The translations under genes were made by a program, and so were the position numbers. A DNA stretch of 63,038 nt from Haloferax marisrubri (GTDB lineage: Archaea; Halobacteriota; Halobacteria; Halobacteriales; Haloferacaceae): positions 214,396 to 277,433 of the forward strand of contig NZ_LOPW02000001.1 in NCBI RefSeq assembly GCF_001469875.2, in the 5' to 3' direction. Positions 9,032 to 17,185 of the stretch are shown here, piece by piece; within the stretch, counting starts at the first letter, position 1; every line of letters begins with the position of its first letter. The notes under the pieces are model-generated. The model searched no databases and was not told the origin of the DNA. It saw nothing but the letters and a program-made list of their open reading frames with translations.

Positions 9032-9643
9032 ATGACGACAGAACGGGACCTCATCGACGAACTGCACGCACAGGCCGACGCCGACCGCGACCCCGAGACG
9101 ACGCCCGACGTGGGTATCATCATGGGGTCCGACTCCGACCTCGACGTGATGTCCGGCGCGCACGAGGCGCTGGACACGCTCGGGTTCGGCGAGCAGACGG
9201 ACTTCGACGCGCCGCCCGAGGAGCGGTTCACCTACGAGACGTACGTCGTCTCCGCGCACCGGACGCCGGACCTGATGTACGCCTACGGCGACACCGCGCG
9301 CGACCGCGGCGTCGAGGTAATCATCGCCGGCGCGGGCGGCAAGTCCGCGGACCTTCCGAACATGACCGCCTCCATCGCGTACCCGATTCCGGTCGTCGGC
9401 GTCCCCGTTCAGGAGAAGTCCGTCGACTCGGTCATCGGGATGCCGACGGGCGCACCCATCGTCGCGGTCGACGCCGGCAAATCGTTCAACGCGGCCCTGT
9501 CGGCCGTACAGGCGCTCTCTCGTGGCTACCCCGAACTCGAAGACCGGCTCGTCGAGTACCACGAAGACCTCGTTTCCGACGTGGCCGAGACCTCGGCCGC
9601 GCTCCACGACCTCGGGGTCGACGGCTTCCGCGAATCGCGGTAG
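9032..9643 (+). CDS. purE: N5-carboxyaminoimidazole ribonucleotide mutase (PurE)
   Basis: This 203-residue protein has the class I PurE signatures GIIMGSDSDLDVM, SAHRTPD and a GAGGKSADLPNM loop (usually GGAAHLPGM). It converts N5-CAIR to CAIR, using the PurK product. An acidic N-terminal extension of about 27 residues precedes the Rossmann core and is absent from most bacterial PurE proteins of about 160 residues. The C-terminal part (after about residue 165) adds a helical tail that may cover a neighbouring subunit in the octamer. Confidence 0.94.
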   Translation: MTTERDLIDELHAQADADRDPETTPDVGIIMGSDSDLDVMSGAHEALDTLGFGEQTDFDAPPEERFTYETYVVSAHRTPDLMYAYGDTARDRGVEVIIAGAGGKSADLPNMTASIAYPIPVVGVPVQEKSVDSVIGMPTGAPIVAVDAGKSFNAALSAVQALSRGYPELEDRLVEYHEDLVSDVAETSAALHDLGVDGFRESR

Positions 9644-9785
9644 TCCGCCGGCCGTCACCGCCGGGTCATTTTTGCGCCAGCGGGGGCCGCTTTCGGCGTC
9701 GAAACCCTGCCCGCACGGGGTTCCGGGCGTCTCTCGCGTATTTTCCAAATAGAAGCTCTCTCGCGCCCGAAACACACAAATCAAT

Positions 9786-9825
9786 GTTTATAGGGGAGCG
9801 CTTCTAACCGCCGCACGTCAGGGAG
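9786..9825 (+). promoter_or_regulatory. nuo operon promoter with leader and ribosome-binding site
   Basis: A TATA-like GTTTATAG (9786-9793) is followed by a short leader and GGGAG (9821-9825), seven bases before the nuoA ATG at 9833. Unlike most promoters in this window, the spacing gives a leader of about 18 bases and a Shine-Dalgarno element. The operon downstream has mostly one- to four-base gene overlaps. Confidence 0.55.
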
Positions 9826-9832
9826 ACACGGC

Positions 9833-10249
9833 ATGAGTGATTGGATTGCAATCGGTGCGATGGGTTTGGTCGGTGTCGGCTTACCGCTCGCGATGATGGC
9901 GGTGTCGGCGCTGCTTCGCCCAAGCGTACCGGAACAAGGAAAGAGTGCCACGTACGAGAGTGGTGAGGTGCCGACAGGCACGGCGCGCGTCCAGTTTAAC
10001 ATTCAGTACTACATGGTCGCGCTGCTGTTCCTCGTGTTCGACATCGAGACCGTCCTGATTTTCCCGTGGACGGTCATTTACCGCTCGGCCCTCGAACAGG
10101 GCGCGTCGCTGGCGACGGTTCTGACGCCGATGCTCGTTTTCATCGGTGTCCTCGTCGTCGGCCTCGTCTGGGCGTGGCGCAACGGCGCAGTCAAGTGGGT
10201 CAAAAGCCCGCAGGCCAGTCGTCGTAAGACAGAGAGGAAAGATGCATGA
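9833..10249 (+). CDS. nuoA: Complex I subunit A (NuoA/NdhC)
   Basis: This 138-residue membrane subunit has three helices and the conserved loop YESGEVPTG followed by RVQFNIQYY. The second helix carries the FDIET acidic motif (LVFDIETVLIFPW) typical of NuoA at the quinone-module interface. It is the first gene of the operon and its stop overlaps the start of nuoB by four bases (ATGA). A charged Lys/Arg-rich tail faces the cytoplasm. Confidence 0.95.
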   Translation: MSDWIAIGAMGLVGVGLPLAMMAVSALLRPSVPEQGKSATYESGEVPTGTARVQFNIQYYMVALLFLVFDIETVLIFPWTVIYRSALEQGASLATVLTPMLVFIGVLVVGLVWAWRNGAVKWVKSPQASRRKTERKDA

Positions 10250-10947
10250 GTAGCGAACAGAAACCATTCGTCACGGACGATACACAGGTACAGACCGAGA
10301 CTCGCGACGCCCGGATGGCGGGGGCGGACGACCGGTTCAACTCGAAGCTTCGGGAGGCGTTCGGCTCGTCACCGTTCATCCTCACGAAGTTCGACAAGTT
10401 CATGAACTGGGTCCGCGGGTCCTCGATGTTCATGCTGCAGTTCGGTATCGCGTGCTGCAGCATCGAGATGATGCACACCTACGCGATCAAGCACGACCTG
10501 GACCGATTCGCGGCGGGTGTGCCGCGCGCGTCGCCGCGACAGGCCGACGTGATTATCGTGCCGGGGACGATCGTTTCGAAGTTCGCCCCGCGCATGAAGC
10601 GCGTCTACGACCAGATGCCCGAGCCGAAGTTCGTCGTCGGCATGGGGTCGTGTACGATTTCCGGCGGCCCGTTCCAGGAGGGCTACAACGTTATCAAGGG
10701 CGCAGAAGAGGTCATCCCGGTGGACATCCACATCCCCGGCTGCCCGCCGCGCCCGGAGGCGCTCATCTACGGTATCGCGAAGCTCCAAGAGCGCATCGCG
10801 AACGGCGAGTCCAGTCCGGTGACGGTCAAGCCGTACGAACTGGAGCAGTTCGGCGACCTCGAACGCGACGAAATCGTCGACAAACTCGCCGCGCAGATCG
10901 ACGAAGACGACCTCGTTATGCGGTACAACTGGGCTGATTCGCCATGA
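10246..10947 (+). CDS. nuoB: Complex I subunit B (NuoB), carries cluster N2
   Basis: This 233-residue peripheral-arm subunit binds the terminal [4Fe-4S] cluster N2 that reduces the quinone. All four ligands are present: adjacent Cys70 and Cys71 (GIACCSIEMM), Cys136 (GMGSCTISGG) and Cys166 (PGCPPRPEAL). An acidic N-terminal stretch of about 40 residues is longer than in bacterial NuoB. It is coupled to nuoA and nuoCD by four-base overlaps. Confidence 0.96.
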   Translation: MSSEQKPFVTDDTQVQTETRDARMAGADDRFNSKLREAFGSSPFILTKFDKFMNWVRGSSMFMLQFGIACCSIEMMHTYAIKHDLDRFAAGVPRASPRQADVIIVPGTIVSKFAPRMKRVYDQMPEPKFVVGMGSCTISGGPFQEGYNVIKGAEEVIPVDIHIPGCPPRPEALIYGIAKLQERIANGESSPVTVKPYELEQFGDLERDEIVDKLAAQIDEDDLVMRYNWADSP

Positions 10948-12617
10948 GTCTCGAAGAGCAACAGTCCGACGAGCCCGCTGAACTCGAATCGGGCGTCAGC
11001 CGCGGCGACGAACTCGCCGACCTGCTCGGCGACCTCGTCGTCGGCCGCGAAGAGCACATGAACGCGCCCGGCCTCGTCATCCGTCCCGACGAGGTCCAAG
11101 ACGCGCTGTTCAAGCTCCGCGACGAGGCCGGCTTCGACCACCTCTCGTGTGTGACCGCACAGGAGTACGAGGACCGCTACGAGTCCATCTACCACCTGAC
11201 GAAGTTCGACGACCGGACCGACGAGGTCTCGGTCGTCGTGCCTACGTCGAAGGACAACCCGGTCAGTCAGTCCGCCGAACCGGTGTTCCGGACGGCCGAC
11301 TGGCACGAACGGGAGGCGTACGACCTCGTCGGCATCCAGTACGAGGACCACCCGGACCTGCGTCGCATCCTCCTGCCTGAGACGTGGCAGGGTCACCCGC
11401 TCGGGCTGGACTACGACCAGGACCGCCCGCAGATTGCGACGCTCCGCGAGCACGCGAACCCGCTCGAAGAGGACCACCGCGCCGGGGACAGCAACACGAT
11501 GTACATCAACATCGGTCCCCACCACCCGGCGACCCACGGCGTGCTGCACGTCGAGACGGTCGTCGACGGCGAACAGGTCGTCGACCTCGACGCCGACATC
11601 GGCTACCTCCACCGCTGCGAGGAGCAGATGTGTCAGCAGGGGACCTACCGGCACCAGATTATGCCGTACCCCGACCGCTGGGACTACATCTCGGCCGGAC
11701 TGCTGAACGAGTGGGCTTACGCCCGCACCGCGGAGGACCTCGCGGACATCGAAGTCCCCGAGTACGCGCAGATCATCCGGACGATGAGCGCGGAACTGTG
11801 CCGCATCGCGTCGCACATGATCGCGCTCGGCACGTTCGCGCTGGACGTGTACGGCGACTTCACGGCCATCTTCATGTACGCCATGCGGGACCGTGAAATC
11901 GTCCAGAACATCCTCGAAGACCTCACCGGTCAGCGCATGATGTTCAACTACTTCCGGCTCGGCGGAGTCGTCTGGGACCTCCCCGAACCCCGCGAAGAGT
12001 TCTTCGAGAAGATTCGTGACTTCCTCGACGGGCTTCCGCAGGCCCTCGAGGAGTACCACGACATGATTACCTCGAACGAGATTCTGCAGGCCCGTACGGT
12101 CGGTACGGGCGTCCTGCCGCCGGAAGTCGCAAAGAGCTACGGCGCGACCGGACCGGTCGCTCGCGGCTCCGGCATCGACTACGACCTCCGCCGCGACGAC
12201 CCCTACGGCTACTACGACGAACTCGACTGGGACGTCGTCGTCGAGGACGGTTGCGACAACTTCTCGCGCCTGCTCGTGCGTATGCGCGAAGTCGAGGAGT
12301 CGGCCAAGATCATCCAGCAGTGTGTCGACCTGCTCGAAGACTGGCCCGAAGACGAGCGGAACATCCAGGCGAACGTTCCGCGCACCCTGAAGCCCGAAGA
12401 GGACACGGAAATCTACCGCGCCGTCGAAGGCGCGAAGGGCGAACTCGGCATCTACATCCGCGCCGACGGCACCGACAAGCCGGCCCGCTTCAAGATTCGG
12501 AGCCCGTGTTTCTCGAACCTGCAGACGCTCCCCGAGATGTCCGAGGGTGAGTACATCCCGGACATGATTGCCTCGCTCGGCAGTCTCGACATCGTTCTCG
12601 GAGAGGTGGACCGGTGA
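10944..12617 (+). CDS. nuoCD: Fused complex I subunits C and D (NuoCD)
   Basis: In this 557-residue fusion, residues 1 to about 180 are the NuoC (30-kDa) domain with the signature WHEREAYDLVGI. NuoD (49-kDa) starts near NIGPHHPATHG and forms the quinone pocket with NuoB. The D part carries the HRCEEQM motif and, at the end, SLGSLDIVLGEVDR. The same fusion occurs in E. coli. The gene overlaps nuoB and nuoH by four bases each. Confidence 0.95.
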   Translation: MSLEEQQSDEPAELESGVSRGDELADLLGDLVVGREEHMNAPGLVIRPDEVQDALFKLRDEAGFDHLSCVTAQEYEDRYESIYHLTKFDDRTDEVSVVVPTSKDNPVSQSAEPVFRTADWHEREAYDLVGIQYEDHPDLRRILLPETWQGHPLGLDYDQDRPQIATLREHANPLEEDHRAGDSNTMYINIGPHHPATHGVLHVETVVDGEQVVDLDADIGYLHRCEEQMCQQGTYRHQIMPYPDRWDYISAGLLNEWAYARTAEDLADIEVPEYAQIIRTMSAELCRIASHMIALGTFALDVYGDFTAIFMYAMRDREIVQNILEDLTGQRMMFNYFRLGGVVWDLPEPREEFFEKIRDFLDGLPQALEEYHDMITSNEILQARTVGTGVLPPEVAKSYGATGPVARGSGIDYDLRRDDPYGYYDELDWDVVVEDGCDNFSRLLVRMREVEESAKIIQQCVDLLEDWPEDERNIQANVPRTLKPEEDTEIYRAVEGAKGELGIYIRADGTDKPARFKIRSPCFSNLQTLPEMSEGEYIPDMIASLGSLDIVLGEVDR

Positions 12618-13666
12618 TGAGCCTGCAAGCCGTCCTTCCGGACACGATCAGCGGCCTCCTCGGCCTCGAAGGCGTCCTCGGAGACATCGTCGGCGGACTC
12701 GTCGGCGCGTTCCTCGTCGCCAACATCATGCTCATCATGACGGCGTTCGCCGGGCCGTGGGCCAAACGGAAGATTACGGCCGCCTTCGGTGACCGTATCG
12801 CGGTCAACCGAATCGGTCCGTTCGGTCTCCTGACCATCGTCACGGACGCGGTCCGACTGCTGTCGAAGGAACTCATCGTCCCCGAGGGCGTCGACCGTCC
12901 CGCGTGGGACCTCGCGCCGATGGTCATTCCCTTCTCCGCGCTGCTCGGATTCGCCGTCATCCCGATGGGTAACGGTATCCAGCTCGCGGACCCCGAGACC
13001 GGTCTCGCGTTCGCCTTCGCCGCGGCGTCTATCGCCTCGCTGGGCATCGTCATGACCGGCTACGCATCGAACAACAAGTTCTCGCTCATCGGCGCGCTCC
13101 GCGCCGTCGCGGCGAACATCGCCTACGAGATTCCGCTCGTCATCACGGCGGCCTCGGTCGTCATCTTTGCCGGGTCGCTCCGCATGAGCGAAATCGTCGC
13201 CGTGCAGGCCGAGCCGCTTCTGACGGTCGCGGGCGTGACGCTTCCGACGTGGTTCGCGTTCGTGAACCCCTTCGCGTTCGCGCTGTTCATCATCGCGAAC
13301 CTCGCGGAGGTCGGCCGCAACCCGTTCGACATCCCCGAAGCGCCGACCGAGATTGTCGCCGGGTACCAGACCGAGTACTCCTCGGTCTACTTCGTGCTCA
13401 TCTACCTCGGTGAGTTCATCCACATCTTCCTCGGCGGCGCTATCGCGGCGACCCTGTTCCTCGGCGGTCCGGCGGGCCCGGTCCTGCCCGGATTCGTCTG
13501 GTTCACCATCAAAATCTGGGCGTTCTTCCTGTTCACCCAGTGGGCGCGCTCCGCGGTTCCGCGCCTTCGCGTCGATCAGTTCCTCGAAATCGGTTGGAAG
13601 GGGATGCTCGTGCTCTCCTTCGCCAACCTGGTTCTCACGGCCATCATCGTGGGGGTGATTGCATGA
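12614..13666 (+). CDS. nuoH: Complex I subunit H (NuoH)
   Basis: This 350-residue membrane subunit with about eight helices connects the quinone chamber to the proton-pumping arm. Conserved cytoplasmic loops are visible: NRIGPFGLLTIVTDAVRLLSKE after the second helix, an EVGRNPFDIPEAPTEIVAGY acidic loop, and YSSVYF. The gene begins inside the nuoCD stop and ends overlapping nuoI by four bases. Confidence 0.95.
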   Translation: MMSLQAVLPDTISGLLGLEGVLGDIVGGLVGAFLVANIMLIMTAFAGPWAKRKITAAFGDRIAVNRIGPFGLLTIVTDAVRLLSKELIVPEGVDRPAWDLAPMVIPFSALLGFAVIPMGNGIQLADPETGLAFAFAAASIASLGIVMTGYASNNKFSLIGALRAVAANIAYEIPLVITAASVVIFAGSLRMSEIVAVQAEPLLTVAGVTLPTWFAFVNPFAFALFIIANLAEVGRNPFDIPEAPTEIVAGYQTEYSSVYFVLIYLGEFIHIFLGGAIAATLFLGGPAGPVLPGFVWFTIKIWAFFLFTQWARSAVPRLRVDQFLEIGWKGMLVLSFANLVLTAIIVGVIA

Positions 13667-14124
13667 TCGGAATCCTCAAAGGCATGGCAGTGACGCTGAA
13701 GCACGCGCTCGACGGGCAGACGTTCACGGTCGAGTACCCCGAGACCGCGCCCGAAGTGAGCCCGCGTTTCCGCGGCGTCCACAAGTTCAGCCAAGAGCGG
13801 TGTATCTGGTGCCGTCAGTGTGAGAACGTCTGTCCGAACGACACGATTCAGATCGTTCAGGACGACCAGCGCAACGGCGAGCAGTACAACCTCCACATCG
13901 GCCAGTGTATCTACTGCCGGCTGTGCGAGGAGGTCTGTCCCGTCGACGCCATCCTACTCACGCAGAACTTCGAGTTCACGGCGGACACGAAGAACGACTT
14001 CGTCTACAACAAAGAACAGCTCAAGAACGTCCCGTGGTACAAGGACATCGACCCGCTCAACTCCCGCAACCCCGACCGCAACGCGTGGATCGGCGAGGGC
14101 GAAGGAGAGGTCGACTACCAGTAA
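13663..14124 (+). CDS. nuoI: Complex I subunit I (NuoI), two [4Fe-4S] clusters
   Basis: The ATG at 13663 overlaps the nuoH stop, so I used it instead of an upstream in-frame codon at 13540; this gives 153 residues. Two ferredoxin motifs are complete: Cys47, 50, 53, 57 (CIWCRQCENVCP) and Cys82, 85, 88, 92 (CIYCRLCEEVCP). They carry electrons to NuoB. Because NuoE/F/G are missing here, this subunit is the likely entry point for electrons from an unknown soluble donor. Confidence 0.95.
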   Translation: MIGILKGMAVTLKHALDGQTFTVEYPETAPEVSPRFRGVHKFSQERCIWCRQCENVCPNDTIQIVQDDQRNGEQYNLHIGQCIYCRLCEEVCPVDAILLTQNFEFTADTKNDFVYNKEQLKNVPWYKDIDPLNSRNPDRNAWIGEGEGEVDYQ

Positions 14125-14125
14125 C

Positions 14126-14182
14126 ATGACTGCGAGTGAATCGTTCGAGTCCAGTCAGCCCGCGTCCGCTACCGGACGCTGA
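14126..14182 (+). CDS. Possible 18-residue peptide ORF between nuoI and nuoJ1
   Basis: An ATG one base after the nuoI stop opens a closed frame for MTASESFESSQPASATGR and ends with TGA at 14182. It fills half of the only real gap (105 bases) in an otherwise overlapping operon. The peptide is polar and Ser-rich with no membrane helix. It could be translated by termination-reinitiation from nuoI or be a gene remnant. Nothing proves expression. Confidence 0.25.
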   Translation: MTASESFESSQPASATGR

Positions 14183-14229
14183 GGACGTTCTCGAAATGTT
14201 CAAAGGGATATCTCAAGGAGACATACACA

Positions 14230-14490
14230 ATGGTTTATGAAACCATCGCGTTCGCGCTGTTCGCCCTCATCACCGTGGGCTGCAGCCTGGGCGTCGTCCT
14301 CGTGCGGGACATCTGGCATTCCGCACTCCTGCTCGGGGGCGCGCTCTTGAGCGTCGCGGTGCATTACGTGATGTTGCAGGCGGAGTTCCTCGCCGCCATG
14401 CAAGTCCTCGTCTACGTCGGCGGGGTACTGATTCTCATCACGTTCGCCGTGATGCTGACGCGTATCAATCCGGAGGTGAGTAGTACATGA
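14230..14490 (+). CDS. nuoJ1: Complex I subunit J, N-terminal half (NuoJ1)
   Basis: This 86-residue membrane protein with three helices matches the first half of NuoJ (ND6). It has the hallmark HSALLLGG near the second helix, then LQAEFLAAMQVLVYVGGVLILITFAVML, the conserved pi-bulge region of helix 3. AAGGAG (14213-14218) precedes the ATG and restarts translation after the 105-base gap. It ends where a full-length NuoJ would continue, and nuoJ2 follows with a four-base overlap. Confidence 0.92.
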   Translation: MVYETIAFALFALITVGCSLGVVLVRDIWHSALLLGGALLSVAVHYVMLQAEFLAAMQVLVYVGGVLILITFAVMLTRINPEVSST

Positions 14491-14858
14491 CAACCAAACC
14501 GCAGCTGAAACTCGGTTCGCACCTCGTGCCCGGACTCGCTGCCGTCGCGCTGTTCGTCGTGATGGCGGTCGTGTTCGTCGGTGCGTCGTTCCCGAACCCA
14601 CAGGGGTTCGCAGAGGGAGCAAACATCACCGCGAGCATCGGCTATTCGATGTTCAACCTCGACTTCGGGGACGTCACCGGGGAGAGCTTCCTCGTCGCGT
14701 TCATCGTCATCGCGGTAACGCTCGACGTCGCTCTTGACGGTGCCATCCACCTCGCGAGGCGCGAAGAGAGCGGTCAGATGCGGACCATCCTGACCGACGG
14801 CGGCCGCGAGCTCAAGCGAACGTTGCTCGACAGCGACGATGAGGAGGGAGACCACTGA
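14487..14858 (+). CDS. nuoJ2: Complex I subunit J, C-terminal half (NuoJ2)
   Basis: This 123-residue protein has two predicted helices (about residues 15-35 and 65-85) and an acidic cytoplasmic tail. The motif IGYSMFNLDFGDVTGESFLVAFIVIAVTLDVAL aligns in position with the C-terminal part of NuoJ (region quoted spans about residues 51-83). Together with nuoJ1 it replaces the single bacterial subunit. It overlaps nuoJ1 by four bases and nuoK by one. Confidence 0.85.
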   Translation: MTTKPQLKLGSHLVPGLAAVALFVVMAVVFVGASFPNPQGFAEGANITASIGYSMFNLDFGDVTGESFLVAFIVIAVTLDVALDGAIHLARREESGQMRTILTDGGRELKRTLLDSDDEEGDH

Positions 14859-15160
14859 TGGTTCCCCCGCAATACTATCTGCTGCTGTCGGCAGCCGTGT
14901 TCTGTATCGGCATCTTCGGCCTCTTGACTCGACGGAACGCGCTGTTGTTCCTGATGTCGGTCGAACTGATGCTGAACGCCGCGAACATCAACCTCGTCGC
15001 GTTCTCCTACTACTGGGGCAACGTGACGGGCCAGACGTTCACCCTGTTCACGCTGGCGCTCGCGGCCGCGGAGGTCGCAGTGGGTCTCGGTATCATCCTC
15101 GTACTGTACCGTAACTTCGACGGCGTGGACGTGACCAACGCGACCACGATGAGGTGGTAA
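14858..15160 (+). CDS. nuoK: Complex I subunit K (NuoK)
   Basis: This 100-residue protein has three helices, the standard NuoK/ND4L size. The second helix carries the membrane glutamate in MSVELMLNAANINLVAF, and the third carries a second one in AAAEVAVGLGI. These buried glutamates take part in proton transfer. Start and nuoJ2 stop share one base (TGATG). Three bases separate it from nuoL. Confidence 0.96.
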   Translation: MVPPQYYLLLSAAVFCIGIFGLLTRRNALLFLMSVELMLNAANINLVAFSYYWGNVTGQTFTLFTLALAAAEVAVGLGIILVLYRNFDGVDVTNATTMRW

Positions 15161-15163
15161 TAT

Positions 15164-17185
15164 ATGGCAGGTATCTTAGATTTCGCTCCGGCCATCGTCC
15201 TCCTCCCGTTCCTCTCGTTCCTGATCGCGCTCGGGGCGGGACGGTACATGCCGAAGGGAGGCGCGCTGGCGGGTATCGGCGCGACGGCAGGCTCGTTCGT
15301 CCTGTCCATCGCGACGTTCTTCGCCGTCAGCGGCGGACAGACCTACAACCAAACGATTTACACGTGGGCGGAGGGCCTCGACGCCATCAACCTGACGTTC
15401 GGTCTACTCATCGACCCGCTTTCGTCGATGATGCTCGTCATCGTGACGCTCGTCGCGCTCCTCGTCCACGTCTTCAGCCTCGGATACATGAACGACGAGG
15501 GCGAGACGGGTCTCCCGCGCTACTACGCCGGGCTCGGCCTGTTCACCGCCTCCATGCTCGGGTTCGTCGTCGCCGACAACCTGCTCATGGCGTTCATGTT
15601 CTTCGAGCTGGTGGGCCTGTGTTCCTACCTGCTCATCGGCTTCCACTTCCGGCAGGACGGCCCGCCGAGTGCCGCGAAGAAGGCGTTCCTCGTCACCCGC
15701 TTCGGTGACTACTTCTTCCTCATCGGCGTCGTCGCGGTGTTCGCGACGTTCGGCTCCGCCGCCTTCGCCGGCCCGGACGCCTTCCCGGTCCTCGCCGAGG
15801 AGGCGCTCAACGGCGAACACTCGGTCAACACGTTCCTCGGTATGGGCGAACAGGCGTGGTTCACCGTCGTCGGCCTCCTCGTTCTCGGGGGCGTCGTCGG
15901 GAAGTCCGCGCAGTTCCCCCTGCACACGTGGCTCCCGGACGCGATGGAAGGTCCGACGCCCGTCTCCGCGCTCATCCACGCAGCGACGATGGTCGCGGCC
16001 GGCGTCTACCTCGTCGCTCGGATGTACGGGTTCTACGTGCTGACGCCGACGACGCTCGCCATCATCGCCCTCATCGGCGGCTTCACCGCCCTCTTTGCGG
16101 CGACGATGGGCGTCGTCAAGAAAGAGATCAAGCAGGTGCTCGCGTACTCGACCATCAGCCAGTACGGCTACATGATGCTCGGCCTCGGTGCCGGTGGCTA
16201 CGTCGCGGCGACGTTCCACCTCATGACGCACGCCTTCTTCAAGGCGCTGCTCTTCCTCGGTGCCGGTTCGGTCATCATCGCGATGCACCACAACGAGAAC
16301 ATGTGGGACATGGGCGGTCTGAAAGACAAGATGCCCGTGACCTACTACGCGTTCCTCTCCGGGTCGCTCGCCCTCGCGGGCATCGTCCCGTTCGCAGGGT
16401 TCTGGTCGAAAGACGAGGTCCTCTACGAGACGCTCATTCACGGCCTCGGCGGAAGTCCGATTCTGCTCGCCGCGTACGCGATGGGCCTGCTCGCCGTGTT
16501 CTTCACGGGATTCTACACCTTCCGGATGGTGTTCCTCACCTTCCACGGCGAGCCACGGTCCGGAACGGCGCGTGACCCCCACGGCGTTCGCTGGAACGTC
16601 AAGGGTCCGCTCGCCGTCCTCGGCGTGCTCGCCGCGACGACCGGGCTCGTCAACATGGTCCCGGTCGAGAAGCTCTTCGGCATCGAGGGAATCGACTTCC
16701 TACACCAGTTCCTCGACGGGAGCTTCAGTTCGCTGAACGCGCACCACTACGCCGAACTCATCCCGTACAGTTCGGGCTACATCGGCGGCGAGGCCGGAAC
16801 GGTTGCTATCGGTGCGGCCGTCTCGCTCGGCTTCGCGCTCGGCGGTGCCGCGCTCGCGCACGTGCTGTACAACGTCCCCGAGCCCGTCGAACACACGGAC
16901 AAGCTCGGGAGCATCAAGACCGTACTGTACAACAACTACTACCAGGACGAGTACCAGGTCTGGATCGCGACCGGCGTCGTCCAGCCCATCTCGCGCGTCC
17001 TCGATAAGTTCGACCAGGGTATCGTCGACGGCGTCGTCAACGGTATCTCCAGCGTGAGCCTGTTCGCTGGCGGTCGCGTCAAGCGCATTCAGACCGGTGT
17101 GGTGAGCAACTACGCGGCGCTCCTCACGCTCGGTCTGACCGCGCTGCTTCTCGGTCTCGGCCTGCTCGGAGGTTGGTTCGCATGA
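15164..17185 (+). CDS. nuoL: Complex I subunit L (NuoL), proton-pumping antiporter-like
   Basis: This 673-residue distal pump subunit has about 15 helices plus the long C-terminal lateral helix region. Diagnostic stretches include FFELVGLCSYLLIGFHF, PLHTWLPDAMEGPTPVSALIHAATMVAAG and KEIKQVLAYSTISQ, with the lysines and the discontinuous helices that carry protons. The C-terminal part (after about residue 480) has the amphipathic helix and a final membrane anchor. It overlaps nuoM by four bases. Confidence 0.96.
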   Translation: MAGILDFAPAIVLLPFLSFLIALGAGRYMPKGGALAGIGATAGSFVLSIATFFAVSGGQTYNQTIYTWAEGLDAINLTFGLLIDPLSSMMLVIVTLVALLVHVFSLGYMNDEGETGLPRYYAGLGLFTASMLGFVVADNLLMAFMFFELVGLCSYLLIGFHFRQDGPPSAAKKAFLVTRFGDYFFLIGVVAVFATFGSAAFAGPDAFPVLAEEALNGEHSVNTFLGMGEQAWFTVVGLLVLGGVVGKSAQFPLHTWLPDAMEGPTPVSALIHAATMVAAGVYLVARMYGFYVLTPTTLAIIALIGGFTALFAATMGVVKKEIKQVLAYSTISQYGYMMLGLGAGGYVAATFHLMTHAFFKALLFLGAGSVIIAMHHNENMWDMGGLKDKMPVTYYAFLSGSLALAGIVPFAGFWSKDEVLYETLIHGLGGSPILLAAYAMGLLAVFFTGFYTFRMVFLTFHGEPRSGTARDPHGVRWNVKGPLAVLGVLAATTGLVNMVPVEKLFGIEGIDFLHQFLDGSFSSLNAHHYAELIPYSSGYIGGEAGTVAIGAAVSLGFALGGAALAHVLYNVPEPVEHTDKLGSIKTVLYNNYYQDEYQVWIATGVVQPISRVLDKFDQGIVDGVVNGISSVSLFAGGRVKRIQTGVVSNYAALLTLGLTALLLGLGLLGGWFA

